Source: Dyella mobilis
GTDB lineage: Bacteria > Pseudomonadota > Gammaproteobacteria > Xanthomonadales > Rhodanobacteraceae
Length of the DNA: 64,000 nucleotides
NCBI RefSeq assembly: GCF_016904945.1
Contig: NZ_JADIKF010000030.1
Coordinates: 1 to 64,000 of the forward strand
Direction: 5' to 3'
The notes beneath the pieces are model-generated. The model saw only the letters and a program-made list of their open reading frames with translations, made no database searches and had not been told where the DNA came from. Each line of letters begins with the position of its first letter. Position 1 is the first letter of the stretch. Both the position numbers and the translations under genes were made by a program. This document shows positions 17,328 to 26,501 of the stretch, piece after piece.

Positions 17328-17618
17328 TCAGTAACCGGCGTCCTTTTGATGTCTTACAGCCAGAATGGCTGCGATGTCGCCGTCCAACCGGTAAAGCACC
17401 ACATAGCCGCTGTCGCCAAAGTCTACGGGCCATTCGCGATACGGGTGCTCCATATCGTCGACAGGGCGGCCGATCTGAGGCTGACGCGCCAGGATCTTTA
17501 CGGTTGCGCGAATGGCTTGCACCGCGCGCCGCGCAGCATGGCCATCTTTGACCGCGAGAAAACGATAGAGACGCTGCACATCAGCCAGGGCGCTGGGAGT
17601 CCATATCACTCGTGGCAC
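17328..17618 (-). CDS. RelE/ParE-family toxin
   Basis: 96 residues from a GTG at 17,618. The sequence has the ParE/RelE plasmid-stabilisation fold: an N-terminal helical pair (ALADVQRLYRFLAVKDG), then a strand region with IGRPVDDMEHPYREWPVDFG, YVVLYRLDGD and a C-terminal AILAVRHQKDAGY. ParE members poison DNA gyrase and RelE members cleave ribosomal mRNA; the arginine-and-histidine tail alone does not decide between them. It overlaps the antitoxin by 13 bases. The pair sits between fliK and fliL and looks like an insertion into the fli cluster. Confidence 0.9.
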   Translation of the reverse strand: MPRVIWTPSALADVQRLYRFLAVKDGHAARRAVQAIRATVKILARQPQIGRPVDDMEHPYREWPVDFGDSGYVVLYRLDGDIAAILAVRHQKDAGY

Positions 17619-17878
17619 TCAGGCAGCTCCGCATCCTTTCCTGCTTCCAACTGCGCCAACCACGCGTCGGCTTCTTCCAGAGTCAAGTGCCTGCCATTGG
17701 CCTTATAGCTTTCCCAGGCACGAACGGCTTCCTGCTTGAAGCTCTCGCGTGCTTCTTCGCGAACGACGTACTCTTTGATCGCTTCGCACATGATCCAATG
17801 TGCCGATCGATGACGCAGATCGGCCAGATGCTGGATCCGCCCTTTGAGCTCTTCATCGATTTTCAGTGATGTCGCCAC
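17606..17878 (-). CDS. Ribbon-helix-helix antitoxin (CopG/ParD type)
   Basis: 90 residues from a GTG at 17,878, chosen because GAGG lies 8 bases before it; a TTG at 17,896 would extend it by six residues. The N-terminal half is a ribbon-helix-helix DNA-binding domain (MVATSLKIDEELKGRIQHLA, then RHRSAHWIMCEAIKEYV). The acidic C-terminal half (ANGRHLTLEEADAWLAQLE) should wrap the toxin. It neutralises the partner toxin and likely represses its own promoter through the repeats just upstream. Confidence 0.9.
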   Translation of the reverse strand: MATSLKIDEELKGRIQHLADLRHRSAHWIMCEAIKEYVVREEARESFKQEAVRAWESYKANGRHLTLEEADAWLAQLEAGKDAELPECHE

Positions 17879-17898
17879 GACGCGGCCTCGTATCAAAA

Positions 17899-17926
17899 GG
17901 TAATACCTAGTGATACATGGTATACC
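17899..17926 (-). promoter_or_regulatory. Putative operator of the toxin-antitoxin unit
   Basis: GGTAATACC (17,899-17,907) and GGTATACC (17,919-17,926) are two near-identical palindromic half-sites just upstream of the antitoxin start. On the minus strand a TTGAGC, 17 bases, TACCAT pair overlaps them and could be a sigma-70 promoter. The layout fits repression by the ribbon-helix-helix antitoxin. Confidence 0.5.
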
Positions 17927-17973
17927 GCGCCGCCAGTCAGCTCAAATTAGGCAGCCAATCAAAGAGTTACCGA

Positions 17974-19293
17974 TCAGGCAAACGCATCAACCAGGCCGAT
18001 GGCCACGCGCTTCAGCGTCTCGGCGGTCGAGCTGCCGGTCGCCTGATCGCTGTCGGCTGTCGTTTGCGCACCGGACTGCTGTTGTTGCTGTTGGGAGTTT
18101 GCGAACTGCTGTTGCGATGCATGTTGTCCGACGCTGGTATGGCCGAGCGACAACCCTTGCGCGCCGAGCATCTGATGAAGCTGGTCCAGCCCCTGCTGCA
18201 CGGCGGTAGCCGCCGCCACGTGCTGCGTCATGAACGCCACGTCCACGCGGCCGTGTTCCACGCTGACTTTCACGTCGAGCGGGCCGAGATTTTCCGGATT
18301 CAGGCGGATTTGCGCCTGCTTGATGTCCTGGCCGCTGAGCCAGGTGACTTGCTGGCCCAGTTCCTTGGCGAAGCCTGAAGCACCGACCGGCGTATTCACC
18401 GACAAAGTGTGCTCGCCCAAAGGCGTTGCCGTGGGCTGTGCGGTGACGGCGCTTGCACCCAACGCGCTGTTCAATGAACTCAAGTCGGGCGTACTGCTCG
18501 ATGTGCTGCTCGTGGTCGGCAACGCGCCGGCGACAGTGGATGCTGCGTGATCGATCGCCGACAACACGCCGGCAAACGTCTGGCTGCCGTCGCTCGCGCC
18601 TTGCGTCGACGAAGCATTGTCGCCGCCTGCTGCATTGACGGCGCCGGGATCGGTGCCGTCGGCATCGTCCCCGTCATCGCCAAGGGATGATTTCTGCATG
18701 CCGGCGGCGAGACCCGCACCGGGCGCCTGCAACGCCGCCACGCCGCTGCCTGCGGCCGTACCGTTATCGCTGGCTTTGCCCGTTGTCGCGGCGGGCGGCA
18801 ACAGCGGCGGCACCACGCCTGCAGCTTGTTGCGGATTGCCCTGGTTATCGGCGGCTGGCTTGGCGCCGGCCGTCTTGGCGTTCGCCGCGGCGTGTCCGTG
18901 GCTGTCGCCGGTGGCCTGGTCGATCAGGCTCAACACGGTTTTGGCCAGGGAGCCGATGCTGGTCGGAATGCTGAGGGTGAGTCCGCTGCTGCCGTCGTCC
19001 GCAGCACCGGTTTGTGCGTTGCCCGCATCCGATGCATCCGCGCCGGAGGTTGCCTGCGTACCGGCCTGCGCGTTGGCCTGGCCGGCAGTCTGTTGCTGAG
19101 CCTGCTGATCGCCCTGATCGTGCTTGGACGACGACGCCTCATCGGAAGAAGAAGACTGTTGCCGCTGCACGTGTTGCAGATGCGCATTGAATGCCGACTG
19201 GCCACTCTGGCTGTTGCGCGCAGGCGCCGGCGACGGGCTCGCGGCCACGGCCGGACTGGTCACGGGAACGGCGGGTAATGGGGTGGCGCTCAT
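17974..19293 (-). CDS. fliK: Flagellar hook-length control protein FliK
   Basis: 439 residues from the ATG at 19,293. The first 300 residues are low-complexity (Ala, Ser, Gln, Gly), as usual for the molecular-ruler part. The C-terminal Flg_hook domain (about 325-400) has AQIRLNPENLGPLDVKVSVE, GRVDVAFMTQHVAAATAVQQ and LHQMLGAQGLSLG. A polyglutamine-rich tail follows. FliK is exported during hook growth and makes FlhB change specificity. It lies upstream of the toxin-antitoxin pair, whereas in related clusters it directly precedes fliL. Confidence 0.9.
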   Translation of the reverse strand: MSATPLPAVPVTSPAVAASPSPAPARNSQSGQSAFNAHLQHVQRQQSSSSDEASSSKHDQGDQQAQQQTAGQANAQAGTQATSGADASDAGNAQTGAADDGSSGLTLSIPTSIGSLAKTVLSLIDQATGDSHGHAAANAKTAGAKPAADNQGNPQQAAGVVPPLLPPAATTGKASDNGTAAGSGVAALQAPGAGLAAGMQKSSLGDDGDDADGTDPGAVNAAGGDNASSTQGASDGSQTFAGVLSAIDHAASTVAGALPTTSSTSSSTPDLSSLNSALGASAVTAQPTATPLGEHTLSVNTPVGASGFAKELGQQVTWLSGQDIKQAQIRLNPENLGPLDVKVSVEHGRVDVAFMTQHVAAATAVQQGLDQLHQMLGAQGLSLGHTSVGQHASQQQFANSQQQQQQSGAQTTADSDQATGSSTAETLKRVAIGLVDAFA

Positions 19294-19330
19294 GCCTCGG
19301 CACTCGTACAAACGGAAATCACGGAAATGG

Positions 19331-19347
19331 CAGCAAGAACCACGCCA
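19331..19347 (-). promoter_or_regulatory. Probable sigma-54 promoter of fliK
   Basis: The minus strand reads TGGCGTGGTTCTTGCTG in the 70-base gap between fliJ and fliK. GG-N10-GC spacing and the TTGCT -12 box are intact; the -24 box differs at two of seven bases. It could give fliK its own FleQ-dependent start. Confidence 0.5.
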
Positions 19348-19363
19348 GAGCGGTTTGCACGCA

Positions 19364-19798
19364 TCATGGCGTACTTGCCCGACGGTTGCGGTACTGCATG
19401 CGTTCGTCCACCTCGGCCTGCTCCAGCCGCTGCTCGCGCTGCTGCTCTTGCTGGCGGAAGCGCTCCACCACGCCATCCAGCGCGTTTTCGCGAGCGTGCG
19501 CCTGCAACCAGCGCTGGCGCGCGCTTTCGAGCTGGCGCTGCAATCGGTCGACCAGGTGGCCTTGCTGGATGATCGCCTGATCGATGCGGTCGACGAATTG
19601 TTGACGGTTGATCAAGGCGCTTACCGTCAGGCCGCCGTCGCTCAACGTGTAATCACTGCGATAGCGCTTGAGCTCGTCCAGCTGCTGCTCGGCATGCGCG
19701 AGTTTTTGCTGATGCTCGGCCAAGCGCTGCAGCGCCTCTTTTTCGCGGCGCTGGGCTTGTTCTACGGCGGGTTGCAGTCGATCCGAACGCGATGGCAT
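19364..19798 (-). CDS. fliJ: Flagellar export chaperone FliJ
   Basis: 144 residues, almost wholly coiled coil and rich in Gln, Arg, Glu and Leu (EQAQRREKEALQRLAEHQ; LVDRLQRQLESARQRWLQ). FliJ sits in the FliI hexamer and links it to FlhA, helping energise export. The ATG at 19,798 shares its first base with the fliI stop (TGATG). It is the last gene of the fliFGHIJ run. Confidence 0.92.
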   Translation of the reverse strand: MPSRSDRLQPAVEQAQRREKEALQRLAEHQQKLAHAEQQLDELKRYRSDYTLSDGGLTVSALINRQQFVDRIDQAIIQQGHLVDRLQRQLESARQRWLQAHARENALDGVVERFRQQEQQREQRLEQAEVDERMQYRNRRASTP

Positions 19799-21162
19799 CA
19801 GCTAATCTCCGCGACCAGGGTGCCCAGGACTTCCTGCGCGGTGCGCAGTTCCATGGGCTCGTCGACTTCCTGTTGCAGGAATCGCACCAAGCGCGGCCAT
19901 GCGGCGATCGCCTGGTCGACTTGTTGATCCGAACCTTTTTGGTAGGCGCCGACGGCGATCAGGTCCTTGCGCTGGCTGTAGGCCGAATACACCTGGCGGA
20001 AACGCTGCGCCGCGCGCATCTGATCCTTGCTGACCACCGCCGGCATCACGCGGCTGATCGAGGCTTCGATATCGATGGCGGGATAGTGACCGGCTTCGGC
20101 CAGGTCGCGCGACAACACGATGTGGCCGTCCAGAATGGCGCGTGCCGCGTCGGCGATCGGATCGTGGCGATGATCGTCGCCTTCGGTAAGCACGGTATAG
20201 AAAGCGGTAATCGAGCCACGGCCTTCCGCATCGTTGCCCGCGCGCTCGACCAGGGCCGGCAGCATGGCAAACACCGACGGCGGATAGCCCTTGGTCGCCG
20301 GCGGTTCGCCGATGGCCAAGGCAATTTCACGCTGCGCCTGGGCATAGCGTGTCAACGAATCCATCAGCAGCAACACGCGCTGGCCGCGATCGCGAAACCA
20401 TTCGGCAATGGCGGTGGCGTACTGCGCGCCGCGCAGACGCTTGAGCGGCGGCGCATCGGCCGGCGCGGCCACGATCACGGCGCGCTCGCGCCCCTCGTGG
20501 CCCAGCGTCTGTTCGACAAATTCCTTCACTTCGCGACCGCGCTCGCCGATCAGTCCGACCACGACCACGTCAGCGTCGGTGTAGCGCGTCATCATGCCCA
20601 GCAAGGTGGATTTGCCCACGCCGGAGCCGGCAAACAGGCCGATACGCTGGCCGCGCCCCACCGTCAGCAATGAATTGATTGCACGCACGCCGGTATCCAG
20701 CGGCGTATCGATCGGCTTGCGCGCCATCGGATTGATCGGCTCGCGCTTGAGCACCGCATGATGATCGGCGCCCAATGGGCCCTCGCCGTCGAGCGGCGCG
20801 CCATCGGCGCCGACCACGCGCCCCAGCAAGGCTTCGCCCACCGGCAGGCCGCCGGCATGCGAACAAGGCCGTACGCGTGCATTGGGCAGCACACCGTGCA
20901 TTTCGGTGACCGGCATCAGCAGCAGGCGCTCGTCGGCAAAGCCGACCACTTCGGTATCCAGTTCGGTGCCGTCGGCGGCATCGACCAGGCAGCGCGAACC
21001 CAGCGGCGCTTCGCAGCCTTCCGCTTCCAGGGTAAGCCCCACCACGCGGCGCAGGCGACCTTCCACCGTCAACAATTGGGCAGCGTGCACGCGCTGTGCG
21101 CGGCGCGCCAGTTGCTGCCGCCAGCGCTGTTGCCGCGCTATCGTGGCGGCTGAAGGATTCAC
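19798..21162 (-). CDS. fliI: Flagellar export ATPase FliI
   Basis: 454 residues from a GTG at 21,162 that overlaps the fliH stop (GTGA). It is an F1-beta-like ATPase with Walker A GSGVGKST (about 179-186), [14 protein letters not shown], Walker [19 protein letters not shown] and the C-terminal substrate-recognition helices. FliI forms a hexamer with FliH and FliJ and unfolds export cargo. Confidence 0.96.
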   Translation of the reverse strand: MNPSAATIARQQRWRQQLARRAQRVHAAQLLTVEGRLRRVVGLTLEAEGCEAPLGSRCLVDAADGTELDTEVVGFADERLLLMPVTEMHGVLPNARVRPCSHAGGLPVGEALLGRVVGADGAPLDGEGPLGADHHAVLKREPINPMARKPIDTPLDTGVRAINSLLTVGRGQRIGLFAGSGVGKSTLLGMMTRYTDADVVVVGLIGERGREVKEFVEQTLGHEGRERAVIVAAPADAPPLKRLRGAQYATAIAEWFRDRGQRVLLLMDSLTRYAQAQREIALAIGEPPATKGYPPSVFAMLPALVERAGNDAEGRGSITAFYTVLTEGDDHRHDPIADAARAILDGHIVLSRDLAEAGHYPAIDIEASISRVMPAVVSKDQMRAAQRFRQVYSAYSQRKDLIAVGAYQKGSDQQVDQAIAAWPRLVRFLQQEVDEPMELRTAQEVLGTLVAEIS

Positions 21163-21803
21163 GCCGACACCTCGGCTTCACCGTCGTCGACATCGTCGCC
21201 GAGCACCGCATCGACCACCGCGGCAAGACGCGTGGAAACGCGCGCATCCAACCGCGAACGCTCGCTTTCCAGCACGCAATCGCCGCGATTGAGCGCCGGA
21301 TTGGCGCCGAAACGCCAATGCGGTTCGGTAGCGCCCAGTTCGCGCAGCAGATCCAGGTCGCTCGGGTTTACCCACACACGCAATTCGCGCGTGGCCGATG
21401 GCAAGGCTGCCGCCGCTTCGCGCACGGCGCGCTCGATCAGCGACGGATCCAGTTGCAGCTCGCGCCCCACGACGCGCCGCGCGATAACGGTGGCGAGCAA
21501 GGCAAGCTCGCGTTCGGTCTCGTCATCGAACTGAGTGAGCGGACGCGCGGCGGCGGTGTATACGGCATCGAGACGCGCGAGACGTTCGTCAAGCTCTTTC
21601 TTCGCCGCGGCGCGACCTTCGGCCAGGCCTGCGGCATAACCTTCTTCGCGCGCCTGGCGCTCGATCTCCTCCAGCTCGTACACCGTGGGGCCTGGAGGCG
21701 CGGCGGGTTCCGGTTCGGATTCGGCAGTTGGCGCAGCGCCGACCACCGGCGGTTCCCAGCGGTCGAAGATGTCGATGCTTTCGCGAGAGAGGATGCCGGG
21801 CAT
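21159..21803 (-). CDS. fliH: Flagellar export ATPase regulator FliH
   Basis: 214 residues. The N-terminal part carries a FliN-binding aromatic/acidic segment ([11 protein letters not shown]) and a Glu/Pro-rich linker. The [17 protein letters not shown] stretch is the GxxxG-type helix of FliH. The C-terminal half resembles ATP-synthase delta/E subunits and binds FliI. It overlaps fliI by four bases; 88 bases with no recognisable promoter separate it from fliG. Confidence 0.92.
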   Translation of the reverse strand: MPGILSRESIDIFDRWEPPVVGAAPTAESEPEPAAPPGPTVYELEEIERQAREEGYAAGLAEGRAAAKKELDERLARLDAVYTAAARPLTQFDDETERELALLATVIARRVVGRELQLDPSLIERAVREAAAALPSATRELRVWVNPSDLDLLRELGATEPHWRFGANPALNRGDCVLESERSRLDARVSTRLAAVVDAVLGDDVDDGEAEVSA

Positions 21804-21891
21804 CAGTGTGCCTCGCGTTGCAGTTCCCTCTCCTGCGTGCAGGGAAGGACTGGAGAGAACGTGGATTTACCGCGTGATGGCAAGACCACCA

Positions 21892-22908
21892 TCACACAAA
21901 CTCGTCGCCGCTGGCGGTCAGGCTGATCTGTCCGTCATCGGCCAGCTTGCGCGCAATGCCCAGCACTTCTTTCTGTGCGGCATCCACTTCGCTGAGCTTG
22001 ACCGGGCCCTTCACTTCCAAGTCGTCGCGCAGCATGTCGGCGGCGCGCTTGGACATGTTGGCGAAAATCTTTTCGCGCACGGCCGGCTCGGACCCCTTCA
22101 ACGCCACGATCAGGCGCGCCGACGGCACTTCGCGCAGCAGGGTCTGCATGCTGCGATCGTCCAGGTCGGCCAGGTCTTCGAACACGAACATCAGGTCTTC
22201 GATCTTGCCGCTGAGGGTGGCGTCCTGGCTGCGGATCGCCGTCATCAATTCGGTTTCGCGCGAGGTTTCCATCGCGTTGAGAATGTCCGCGGCCGCCTTC
22301 AGGCCGCCCACGCTTGCCGACTTGAGCTTGGACGACGTGCCGGAGAATTGCCGCTCCATGATTTCGTCCAGTTCGTTGAGCGCCTGCGGTTGCACGCCGT
22401 CGAGATTGGCGATGCGCATGACCGCGTCGCTGCGCGTGCGCGCCGGCAGGTAGCCGATCACTTCGGCAGCCTGGTCCGGCTCCAGGTGCGCCAGCACCAG
22501 CGCGATGATCTGCGGATGTTCCATGCCGATCATTTCGGCGATGGCACGGCTTTCCATCCACTTCAGCGATTCCAGGCCCTTGGTGGAGCGGCCGAGCAGA
22601 ATGCGGTCAATCAGGCTGCCGGCCTTGGTTTCGCCCAGCGCGTTGACCAGCATCTTGCGGATGTAATCCTCGGTACCCACGCCCAGCGCCGTCTGGCGGC
22701 CGATGTCGTCGTTGAGACGGTTGAGCACGGACTCGACCTGGTCGCGCGAAACATTGCTCAGCGTTGCCATGGCGGTGCCGACGGCTTGCACGTCGCGCGC
22801 ACTGAGATGCTTGAGCACCTCGGCCGCGTCCTGCTCGCCCAGCGTCAACAGCAGAATGGCTGCGCGCTGCGGCCCGCTGAGTATGGTGTTGCCGTGCTCA
22901 GCCGCCAT
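21892..22908 (-). CDS. fliG: Flagellar motor switch protein FliG
   Basis: 338 residues with three armadillo-like domains. The middle-domain signature EHPQIIALVLAHLEPDQAAE and the C-terminal torque helix with MFVFEDLADLDDRSMQTLLR (charged residues that meet MotC) are both clear. FliG links the MS-ring protein FliF to FliM and converts stator force to rotation. Its start lies within the end of fliF (11-base overlap). Confidence 0.96.
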   Translation of the reverse strand: MAAEHGNTILSGPQRAAILLLTLGEQDAAEVLKHLSARDVQAVGTAMATLSNVSRDQVESVLNRLNDDIGRQTALGVGTEDYIRKMLVNALGETKAGSLIDRILLGRSTKGLESLKWMESRAIAEMIGMEHPQIIALVLAHLEPDQAAEVIGYLPARTRSDAVMRIANLDGVQPQALNELDEIMERQFSGTSSKLKSASVGGLKAAADILNAMETSRETELMTAIRSQDATLSGKIEDLMFVFEDLADLDDRSMQTLLREVPSARLIVALKGSEPAVREKIFANMSKRAADMLRDDLEVKGPVKLSEVDAAQKEVLGIARKLADDGQISLTASGDEFV

Positions 22909-24589
22909 CGTCGCCTACCCAATTCATCACGACCTGCGCTACCTGCTTCGGATTTTCCTGCACCAGCTTGCGCGCAAGGCCGATCTTCTGTTCGTACGCC
23001 ATGCTCTGGATCTGCGGTGAGGAGATGCGCACCTGGTCTTCGCGCTCGTCGCGAACGTCGTCGTTGATGCGCACCGAAACCGTGGGAATCGGGCCGGCCA
23101 ATGCAGGCATCGGCTCCGCTCCGCGCAGCAGGCCCTTCAGCATGGGCTTGAGCAAGCCGAAAGCGATCAGTACGGCGATCAAAATGCCCGCGCCTTGCTT
23201 GATCAGATCGAGCATGCCGGGACGCTGCCAGAACGGCTGGGCCAACGGCGCATCGTCAACGGGCTGATCCGAGAACGCCTGGTTGATCACGCTGACGCTG
23301 TCGCCGCGCTGCGAGCTGAAGCCCACGGCGTTCTTGGTGAGATCGGTGAGGTGCTGCAGTTCCTGCGCGGACAGCGGCACGCTCTTGCCCTTGCCGTCTG
23401 GCGCCTGCTTGTTGTCCACCACGACGGCCACGGTCAGGCGCACGAGGCGTCCTGCAGGATCGCTGACGTGGCTGATGGTGCGGCCCAGCTCATAGTTGCG
23501 CGTGGAGCTGGACGAGCTGTCGGTGGGCGTGGAAGAAGTCTTGGCGGCGGCCGTCGCGGCGGCATTGGCAGCGGGCGGCGTACCGGCATTGGGCTTGGCC
23601 GCGGTCGGCTGCGCCACAGTGTTCGGCGGCTGGTTGCTGAGTGCGCCCGCCACACCGCCTGCGCCGCCATCGGCCTTTTGCTCGCTGCTGGTCTGCTCGC
23701 TGCGCAAGGCAGGATTGGCGCCGTCGTAGCTTTCGCTGGCTTTTTCGGTCTGGCTGAAATCCAGATCCACATCGACCTGCGCTCGCACGCGCCCCTGCCC
23801 CACCAGCGGCGTAAGCAAGTCTTCGATGCGCTGCGCGTAACCGTTTTCCATGCGCGTGGTAAGCCGCATGTGCTCATCGCCTACTGCGCTGGGGCTGTCG
23901 GGATCGGAAACGGTGAGCAAGGCACCTTGCTGATCGACCACCGACACCTGCGAAGGGTCCAGGTCCGGCACGCTGGACGAAACCAGGTGCACGATCGCGG
24001 CCACCTGGCTGCTGTCGAGCTGGCGGCCCGGATAAAGCGTCAACAAAACCGATGCGCTGGCCGGATGATTGTCGCGAATGAAAGCCGACGGCTTGGGCAA
24101 GGCCAGGTGCACGCGCGCGGCGCGCACGAACTGCAAGCCGGCGATGGTATTGCCCAGATCGGTTTCCAGCCGTTCCTGATAGTGCGCGTTTTCGGCCATG
24201 TCGCTCATGCCGAACGGCGAATCGTTCTGCGGCGCAGTGCCGCCGGCCGTGCTGCCCTGTGGCAGACCCTGGCTGGCCAGGCGCAAGCGCGTATCGGCCA
24301 ATACGTCGGCGGGCACGGAAATCGAAGCGCCGTCCGGTCCCAGGCGATAAGGCGTGCCGCTGGTCTGCAAGGCCTGTGTCACGGCGGCGGCGTCTTTCGG
24401 ATCGAGCCCCGCATACAGCAGCGCGAAATTGGGGCCGCGCGACCACAATACGATGGCGACACCCAGCGCCACGGCCGCCGCTACACCCACCAGCAACATC
24501 AGCAGGCGCGTCGTCGGATTGCGCAGCAGACTCTTGAGCGAGTCCATGCGCGCCGTCTCGTTCGTGGTGGTGACAGTGTTTTCGGCCAT
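22898..24589 (-). CDS. fliF: Flagellar MS-ring protein FliF
   Basis: 563 residues, standard length. It has an N-terminal membrane helix (about 28-50), ring-building motifs (YAGLDPKDAAAVTQALQ; ENAHYQERLETDLGNTIAGL), an Ala/Thr-rich loop (about 310-365), a second membrane helix (about 455-475) and a FliG-binding tail ending VAQVVMNWVGDDGG. FliF is the assembly platform of the basal body. It follows fliE after an 82-base gap that holds a REP-like hairpin. Confidence 0.96.
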   Translation of the reverse strand: MAENTVTTTNETARMDSLKSLLRNPTTRLLMLLVGVAAAVALGVAIVLWSRGPNFALLYAGLDPKDAAAVTQALQTSGTPYRLGPDGASISVPADVLADTRLRLASQGLPQGSTAGGTAPQNDSPFGMSDMAENAHYQERLETDLGNTIAGLQFVRAARVHLALPKPSAFIRDNHPASASVLLTLYPGRQLDSSQVAAIVHLVSSSVPDLDPSQVSVVDQQGALLTVSDPDSPSAVGDEHMRLTTRMENGYAQRIEDLLTPLVGQGRVRAQVDVDLDFSQTEKASESYDGANPALRSEQTSSEQKADGGAGGVAGALSNQPPNTVAQPTAAKPNAGTPPAANAAATAAAKTSSTPTDSSSSSTRNYELGRTISHVSDPAGRLVRLTVAVVVDNKQAPDGKGKSVPLSAQELQHLTDLTKNAVGFSSQRGDSVSVINQAFSDQPVDDAPLAQPFWQRPGMLDLIKQGAGILIAVLIAFGLLKPMLKGLLRGAEPMPALAGPIPTVSVRINDDVRDEREDQVRISSPQIQSMAYEQKIGLARKLVQENPKQVAQVVMNWVGDDGG

Positions 24590-24635
24590 GAGGCGAGAAA
24601 CGAATCCGTGGGTGGTGGAACGATGGTCTTTGGCG

Positions 24636-24663
24636 CGTCATCCCGGCGCATGCCGGCATGACG
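24636..24663. repeat. REP-like palindrome between fliE and fliF
   Basis: CGTCAT (24,636-24,641) and ATGACG (24,658-24,663) frame an inner CCGGC...GCCGG stem, an imperfect palindrome of 28 bases. It belongs to the same CATCCCGGC family as the hairpins at 5,042-5,114. Confidence 0.6.
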
Positions 24664-24671
24664 CTGGGGAT

Positions 24672-25007
24672 TTAGACCGGCATATTCATGATGGTGGTGT
24701 ACGCATCGGTAAGCTTGTTGCGCACTTCGACCAGGCCGCGAAACGCCAGGTCCGCCTTCTGTCCTGCAATCGACGTCTTGACGATGTCGGCGCCGGGATC
24801 GCCGCGCTCGAAAGCGCTGATCTGCGATTGCGCTTCGTTCTGCTGCGCAACGACCGAGCCGAGGGATTGCTTGAACACCGTGCCGAAATCCACTGCCGGT
24901 GTTGCACCCGTTGCCGCAGGCAACGCCTTGGCAGGCAGCACACCGGAAGCTTGCGCACCAAGTGCGCGCATCTGCGAAAGCACACTGTTGACGTCAATCT
25001 GGCTCAT
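24672..25007 (-). CDS. fliE: Flagellar hook-basal body protein FliE
   Basis: 111 residues. The C-terminal half has the FliE core: VDFGTVFKQSLGSVVAQQNE, FERGDPGADIVKTSIAGQKA and LTDAYTTIMNMPV. FliE joins the MS ring to the proximal rod and is the first rod-type protein exported. It heads the fliEFGHIJ transcript, driven by a full-consensus sigma-54 promoter that lies in the last codons of fleQ. Confidence 0.95.
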   Translation of the reverse strand: MSQIDVNSVLSQMRALGAQASGVLPAKALPAATGATPAVDFGTVFKQSLGSVVAQQNEAQSQISAFERGDPGADIVKTSIAGQKADLAFRGLVEVRNKLTDAYTTIMNMPV

Positions 25008-25043
25008 GTCGGTTTTCCAACGCTTGATCGGTTATGTGGTGCT

Positions 25044-26501
25044 TCAAGCAACTGCCGTGCCACTCTGCGGAGACGCATCGTTAGCGCGGGCGCAGGCTTG
25101 CAAACCGTACTTGCGCAGTTTTTCGACCAGCGTGGTGCGCTGCATGTGCAGCAGCTTCGCTGCGTGCGCCACCACGCCGTCGGTGATGTCGAGCGCCTGG
25201 CGGATCAGGCCCACTTCGATGTCGGCCAGGTGATCTTTCAGATCGACGCCGCCTTCGGGCAGCAGCACTTCGGTGTCCATCAGGCCACGGCCCTGGGCGG
25301 ACGCGGGCTTGTTCTGGCCGTCGAGCATGGCGCGCAGGATGCTGCCGCCTTCGTCGATCGGCTGCACGCCGCGATATTTTTCCGGCAGGTCGTTGGCACG
25401 CACTTCGCCGTTCGGATAAAGAATGGCGAGGCGCTCGACCAGGTTGGAAAGTTCGCGCACGTTGCCCGGCCAGGTGTGCTGGCGCATGGCCTGCAGGGCA
25501 CTCGTGCTGAAGCGCACGATATTGAGGCCGCGGCGCTGCAGGCGCTGGTTGAATTCGGAGATCAGCTCCGGCATGTCGTCCAGGTGCTCGCGCAAGGAAG
25601 GCATTTCCAGCGGGAACACGCTGAGGCGGTAATAGAGGTCTTCGCGGAAGCGGCCTTCGGCGGTCGCCGACTCCAGATTGCGGTGAGTGGCGGCAATGAT
25701 GCGCACGTCGCAGCGCTGCGTGCGGTTGCTGCCGACGCGCTCATACATGCGCTCCTGCAGCACACGCAGCAACTTCACCTGCATCGGCAGGCTCATGTCG
25801 CCGATTTCGTCGAGGAACAGCGTACCGCCCTCGGCCATTTCAAAACGTCCCTTGCGGGTGCTGATGGCGCCGGTGAACGCGCCCTTCTCGTGGCCGAACA
25901 ATTCGCTTTCCAGCAGCTCGGCCGGGATCGCGCCGCAGTTGATGGCCACGAACGGCTTGTCGCGGCGCGGCGAGCAGTCGTGGATGGCGCGCGCCACCAT
26001 TTCCTTGCCGGTACCCGATTCGCCCAGCACCAGCACGCTGGAATCGAACGGCGACACCTGGCGGATCAGCGCATTGACGCGGCCCATGGCGGTGGAGCCG
26101 CCGACCAGCTTCAGCGGCGCGGCGGAAGGCGCCACGCGCGGCGTCGGCGCACGGCGCACGGCTTCGGCCAGGCGCTCGTAGCGCAGCGGAAAGTCGAGCA
26201 CTTCAATCTGTGCCGCATAGGTGGACCCACCGCGCGTCAGGCGCTGCAGTTGCGGCGAATCGGCGCCGACCAGCACCAGCACCTGGTCCGCCGGCATGTC
26301 GAGCGAGGCCAGCGCCTGCTCGCACGCTTCGTCGTCTTCGATGCCGCCAACGTAAACCGCACGCCAATCGTGCGTAATCGAATCGGCCGGCACGGAAGCA
26401 TCCCATCGCTGGGGGACGTATCCCATGAATTGCATGGCCGACGTCACGATGTCGGCGCGGGTACCGTTGGATTCGATGATGAGTACGTTGCTGTTTGGCA
26501 T
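25044..26501 (-). CDS. fleQ: Flagellar master regulator FleQ (sigma-54 activator)
   Basis: 485 residues from the ATG at 26,501. Domains: a FleQ-type N-terminal receiver-like domain (1-115) without a clear phospho-acceptor aspartate; an AAA+ domain (about 130-375) with Walker A GESGTGKE (160-167), the sigma-54 contact loop GAFTGA (207-212) and Walker B GGTLFLDEIGD; and a C-terminal Fis-type helix-turn-helix (about 435-475). In Pseudomonas, FleQ opens sigma-54 flagellar promoters, is antagonised by FleN and responds to c-di-GMP. The seven sigma-54 sites seen here are its likely targets. Confidence 0.95.
   Translation of the reverse strand: MPNSNVLIIESNGTRADIVTSAMQFMGYVPQRWDASVPADSITHDWRAVYVGGIEDDEACEQALASLDMPADQVLVLVGADSPQLQRLTRGGSTYAAQIEVLDFPLRYERLAEAVRRAPTPRVAPSAAPLKLVGGSTAMGRVNALIRQVSPFDSSVLVLGESGTGKEMVARAIHDCSPRRDKPFVAINCGAIPAELLESELFGHEKGAFTGAISTRKGRFEMAEGGTLFLDEIGDMSLPMQVKLLRVLQERMYERVGSNRTQRCDVRIIAATHRNLESATAEGRFREDLYYRLSVFPLEMPSLREHLDDMPELISEFNQRLQRRGLNIVRFSTSALQAMRQHTWPGNVRELSNLVERLAILYPNGEVRANDLPEKYRGVQPIDEGGSILRAMLDGQNKPASAQGRGLMDTEVLLPEGGVDLKDHLADIEVGLIRQALDITDGVVAHAAKLLHMQRTTLVEKLRKYGLQACARANDASPQSGTAVA
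25046..25062 (-). promoter_or_regulatory. Sigma-54 promoter of fliE, inside the end of fleQ
   Basis: The minus strand reads TGGCACGGCAGTTGCTT, matching the consensus TGGCACGN4TTGCWT at every fixed base. It overlaps the last six codons of fleQ and should start transcription near 25,036, giving a leader of about 29 bases before fliE. FleQ would thus act from within the 3' end of its own gene. Confidence 0.9.
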
